DNA from: Verrucomicrobiota bacterium
GTDB lineage: Bacteria > Verrucomicrobiota > Verrucomicrobiia > Verrucomicrobiales > DEV007
Assembly (NCBI GenBank): GCA_020630975.1
Contig: JAHDID010000020.1
Coordinates: forward strand, 36,834-100,833
Direction of reading: 5' to 3'
Length of the DNA: 64,000 nucleotides
Shown: positions 61,977 through 64,000 of the stretch, piece by piece
Position numbering within the stretch: position 1 is the stretch's first letter
Layout of the letters: every line of letters starts with the position of its first letter
Notes under the pieces: generated by a model
Databases searched by the model: none
What the model saw: only the letters and a program-made list of their open reading frames with translations
What the model was told of the DNA's origin: nothing
Translations under genes and position numbers: made by a program

Positions 61977-62624
61977 ATGATGAGACTGTTCCCACTTTTA
62001 TTTTTCATCAGCACCCTTTCGGCGTCTCTCAGCCAAGCCAAATGGGTCTCAACCGACGTTATTTACGATGGTAACGGCAACGTAACAGAGCTGCTCGACG
62101 AAGCTGAAGACATTGTTGCCGAGTATGAGTACTCTCCATTTGGTGAAACCACCAAGGCAGTAGGTCCTGCAGCGGCGGATAACGATATTAGATTGTCCAC
62201 GAAACAATAAGACGAAGAAACGGGGTTATATTATTACGGATTCCGATATTACGACCCTGAAGTCGGCAGATGGCCATCCAGAGATCCTATCGAGGAAGAT
62301 GGTGGGATGAATATGTATGTGATGGTGGGAAACCAGTTGATTAGTAGCTGGGATGTGCTTGGCCAAAACTCAAGTTGCTCTAATCCTACAGCGAGCCACG
62401 GTGAAACAGCGAAGGCGTACGGAGACACGACTAAAACCTATGGTGGGAGTGGCAAACGGACCGTAACACATCAGGGTAGTGTCGTTTGGCAGTACTACGA
62501 TATTTATCAGAACTCTAGGCTAGTCACTACATATGTCTGTCTTTGCGGTGTCTGGGAGATTGTTCAGAACAGTGGTGTTACACAGACGTGGGAAAGTAGA
62601 GAAAACTATAGAATGAACCCTTGA
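61977..62624 (+). pseudogene. Rhs core fragment with a signal peptide, an internal stop and a variable C-terminal tail
   Basis: The frame begins with a signal peptide (MMRLFPLLFFISTLSASLSQA), then YDGNGNVTELLDEAEDIVAEYEYSPFGETTKA, an Rhs core segment. TAA at 62208-62210 stands where the motif expects Tyr ([30 protein letters not shown]), so the frame is broken once. From about 62292 a variable tail of about 110 aa follows ([23 protein letters not shown], then Cys/Gly/Ser-rich), as in polymorphic Rhs toxins. It resembles an orphan Rhs C-terminal cassette. Whether the stop is read through or the gene is dead cannot be told. Confidence 0.75.
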
Positions 62625-62647
62625 TTGGTGTTTTTGCGACTAGTGCT

Positions 62648-63385
62648 ATGAAAGTATGTTGGCTTATTCTTGTAATATGTTTTTCGCTGGGACTGGCGCA
62701 AGATAAGCTGCTGCGTAGGCCCGGTGAATATTTTAAAAGTAATTTTTCAAATGTGCAGCATGGTTGTTACAAGTTTCAATGGGAAGAGGTTGGTCAGGAA
62801 CCAGTTGAATTATTCGTAGATTTCAACACACAGGATATCCTAATAAAAAAATACGATCAAGTGCTAGGAGACCCCCTCAAAGTGGTAACCAAAGGATTGC
62901 CCGCGTACTTTGACGCTAAAACTGGTATAGCTCTGTTTGGTGCAAATTTTGCATACCGAACTGAGAGAGAAACAGTCGATGCGTATTTAGACGAGATAAC
63001 CGTATCTCTTCTAAACTTTTTTCCTCGTCGTTTACTCTTAATCGAGCAAGCTATAAAGGAGCGGTCTGGTTCAAATACAGACTTGAAGTTGCACCGTATT
63101 ACGAACAGTAACGTTTATCCGAATGAACGGTTATCTCTAACAACTCAAACTGATGTTAAAAGTCAGGTTGTTTCATACTCTATACAAAAAAACAGCAAAC
63201 TGTTTTTACAGTTTGAACACATTCCGGGGTGCGTTTTCCTTAGAAGTGTATCTCACAATGGTTTTGTCGCTTCATGCGAATCCATTGATAGTATTCCAAC
63301 CCCCCCCTTGCTTGATGAAAGCTTACGTTCTTTGGAGCATAAGTTGGCTGCAAAAGCGATTAAGCAGCTTCGAAACGGTAATTAA
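62648..63385 (+). CDS. Secreted hypothetical protein after the Rhs tail
   Basis: A 245-aa protein I do not recognise, with a signal peptide (about residues 1-18, CWLILVICFSLGLAQ). Its base composition is clearly more AT-rich than neighbours, which suggests transfer. It starts 23 bp after the Rhs tail stop, so it could be a cognate immunity protein; the export signal is unusual for that role unless the toxin acts in the periplasm. It is otherwise a plain hypothetical. Confidence 0.6.
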   Translation: MKVCWLILVICFSLGLAQDKLLRRPGEYFKSNFSNVQHGCYKFQWEEVGQEPVELFVDFNTQDILIKKYDQVLGDPLKVVTKGLPAYFDAKTGIALFGANFAYRTERETVDAYLDEITVSLLNFFPRRLLLIEQAIKERSGSNTDLKLHRITNSNVYPNERLSLTTQTDVKSQVVSYSIQKNSKLFLQFEHIPGCVFLRSVSHNGFVASCESIDSIPTPPLLDESLRSLEHKLAAKAIKQLRNGN

Positions 63386-63437
63386 ATTAATGAAAAAAGG
63401 GGGATAAAGGAAAAGGGTAAAGGGAAAGGGTAAAGGG

Positions 63438-63461
63438 AAATAAGGGGTAAGATCTACTATT
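63438..63461 (+). repeat. Direct repeat, first copy (AATAAGGGGTaAGATCT)
   Basis: This 24-bp segment matches 63605-63628 at 22 of 24 positions. Similar GGGGTCAGATCT strings occur in many genomes next to REP-associated tyrosine transposases. Confidence 0.6.
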
Positions 63462-63590
63462 GAATATGGGGTCAGAAGTAATGGCTATGTCACAGTTAAT
63501 TGTTGGTAATTCACGGCGACCGGCTTCATTAATACTCTAATTCACTCAAATCCAGTGGGTTAGGCGACCTGAAGAGCCGTGAGGGCACTG

Positions 63591-63628
63591 AAATAAGGGG
63601 TCAGAAATAAGGGGTCAGATCTAGTATT
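63591..63628 (+). repeat. Direct repeats AAATAAGGGGTCAG, two adjacent units
   Basis: AAATAAGGGGTCAG lies at 63591-63604 and again at 63605-63618, where it continues into GATCTAGTATT, matching the copy at 63438. Confidence 0.7.
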
Positions 63629-63792
63629 ATGACATTTGGTAATATTAGGTCCGTTTCTTGGCCGTAACTGGACTACCGAGTCACGCTCCCTGACGGTCAC
63701 GCTGTAACGCAAGTGCTGGGGCCGAGTCGTTAGGGTAAGGTCCGGGTGTCGGCGTGCTTCTCCTGGGCTAACGCCCAGCCGCCCGCCGAACC

Positions 63793-63833
63793 GATAGGCT
63801 GGTCCGCGCTATCGCTGCTGGAACCAGCCTATC
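63793..63833. repeat. Long hairpin with perfect 11-bp arms
   Basis: GATAGGCTGGT (63793-63803) and ACCAGCCTATC (63823-63833) pair perfectly, with a 19-base loop that can pair partly further in (CC/GG). Confidence 0.65.
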
Positions 63834-63892
63834 TCACCCTCTCTGAAGCTCCGGATGTCGAGTGGGTGGTTGGGCGCCCAAAATAGCGCCTG

Positions 63893-63905
63893 TCGGCGGT
63901 TGGAA
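63893..63905 (-). repeat. REP-like core, second copy
   Basis: TCGGCGGTTGGAA is the reverse complement of the 13-bp core TTCCAACCGCCGA at 61645-61657. The pair flanks the decayed Rhs tail region. Confidence 0.6.
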
Positions 63906-64000
63906 TATGGGTACCCACTCTTCATCCTGCGCATCCCAACAAAACAAAAAGTGGCTCTCTAGGAAAATCTGTGGGTGAATTCAGGCTCTGGCAAGCGGCC

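Larger units (their letters stand above)
63386..64000. other. Non-coding region with REP-like and GGGGTCAG repeats
   Basis: No gene is supported in these 615 bp. The region holds a purine-rich low-complexity run (about 63398-63440), repeated AATAAGGGGT(C/A)AG motifs, a long hairpin at 63793-63833 and a REP-like core at 63893. A 21-codon stretch near 63659-63721 (about LDYRVTLPDGHAVTQVLGPSR) ends in a stop and could be the end of a lost gene. Confidence 0.6.

Noticed and set aside
63721..63770. Integron attC-like site (GTTAG and GCTAAC near each other)
   Set aside because: The GTTRRRY core is broken (GTTAGGG), there is no matching pair at a sensible distance, and no integrase is seen.
1..64000. 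CRISPR arrays, rRNA genes, prophage or conjugation genes
   Set aside because: No regularly spaced repeats with unique spacers, no rRNA sequences and no phage or transfer genes were recognised.

Overview
The window looks like a chromosomal segment of a Verrucomicrobiota bacterium, probably a marine or aquatic member of the Verrucomicrobiales. The evidence is a planctomycete/verrucomicrobial-type cytochrome protein (PSCyt1, DUF1549 and DUF1553) next to a DUF1501 protein, two ECF sigma/FecR pairs, a LEPR-XLL surface protein, a sulfatase fused to a YHYH domain, a sialate O-acetylesterase and an exported Ni superoxide dismutase. Shine-Dalgarno signals are weak almost everywhere. All names come from reading motifs; no search was run.

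Layout. 1-625: start of a LEPR-XLL secreted protein. 865-6476: HtrA protease, a MoeB/ThiF-rhodanese enzyme, a secreted modular protein of a family I do not recognise (paralogue A) and a DUF423 protein. 6551-12816: a minus-strand sigma, FecR, PSD1 and DUF1501 cluster. 13026-16976: ThuA protein, M50 peptidase, DUF4870 protein and GMC oxidoreductase. 17154-22371: a BlaI/M56 regulatory cluster with BlaI-type operators, an internally duplicated sensor tail and two tandem variant-repeat proteins. 22589-28616: DUF3137 protein, a TPR and cyclase-fold protein, hscA/hscB and an IF-1 with a long basic tail. 28778-33626: tRNA-Val, glycosyltransferase, thioredoxin lipoprotein, DUF368 protein, sialate O-acetylesterase and Ni-SOD. 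33696-43885: paralogue C, secreted proteins, a second DUF1501 protein, the YHYH-sulfatase fusion and paralogue B. 43962-50784: orphan histidine kinase, esterase, ABC ATPase, and a glycosyltransferase with a very acidic tail. 51486-58046: RND efflux operon and an azurin-like cupredoxin. 58980-60902: second sigma/FecR pair. 60937-64000: decayed Rhs modules, a possible toxin tail and partner gene, and REP-like repeats.

Three things stand out. First, paralogue B (41675-43885) carries two repeats closely resembling the OAA family of high-mannose-binding lectins, apparently in circularly permuted order, within a secreted architecture shared by three proteins here. Second, six intergenic sites carry the same paired 16-bp direct repeat (TTGTACCCTATTGAAT) with an invariant 21-bp period; it matches nothing I know. 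Third, the BlaI/M56 cluster contains a secreted copy of the M56 protein's own C-terminal domain, which suggests an undescribed signalling system.

The two sigma/FecR pairs are probably envelope-signalling modules; the first heads a cytochrome/DUF1501 degradative cluster. The RND operon and azurin-like gene, HtrA, Ni-SOD and thioredoxin lipoprotein form an envelope and stress complement, although they are scattered rather than in one operon.
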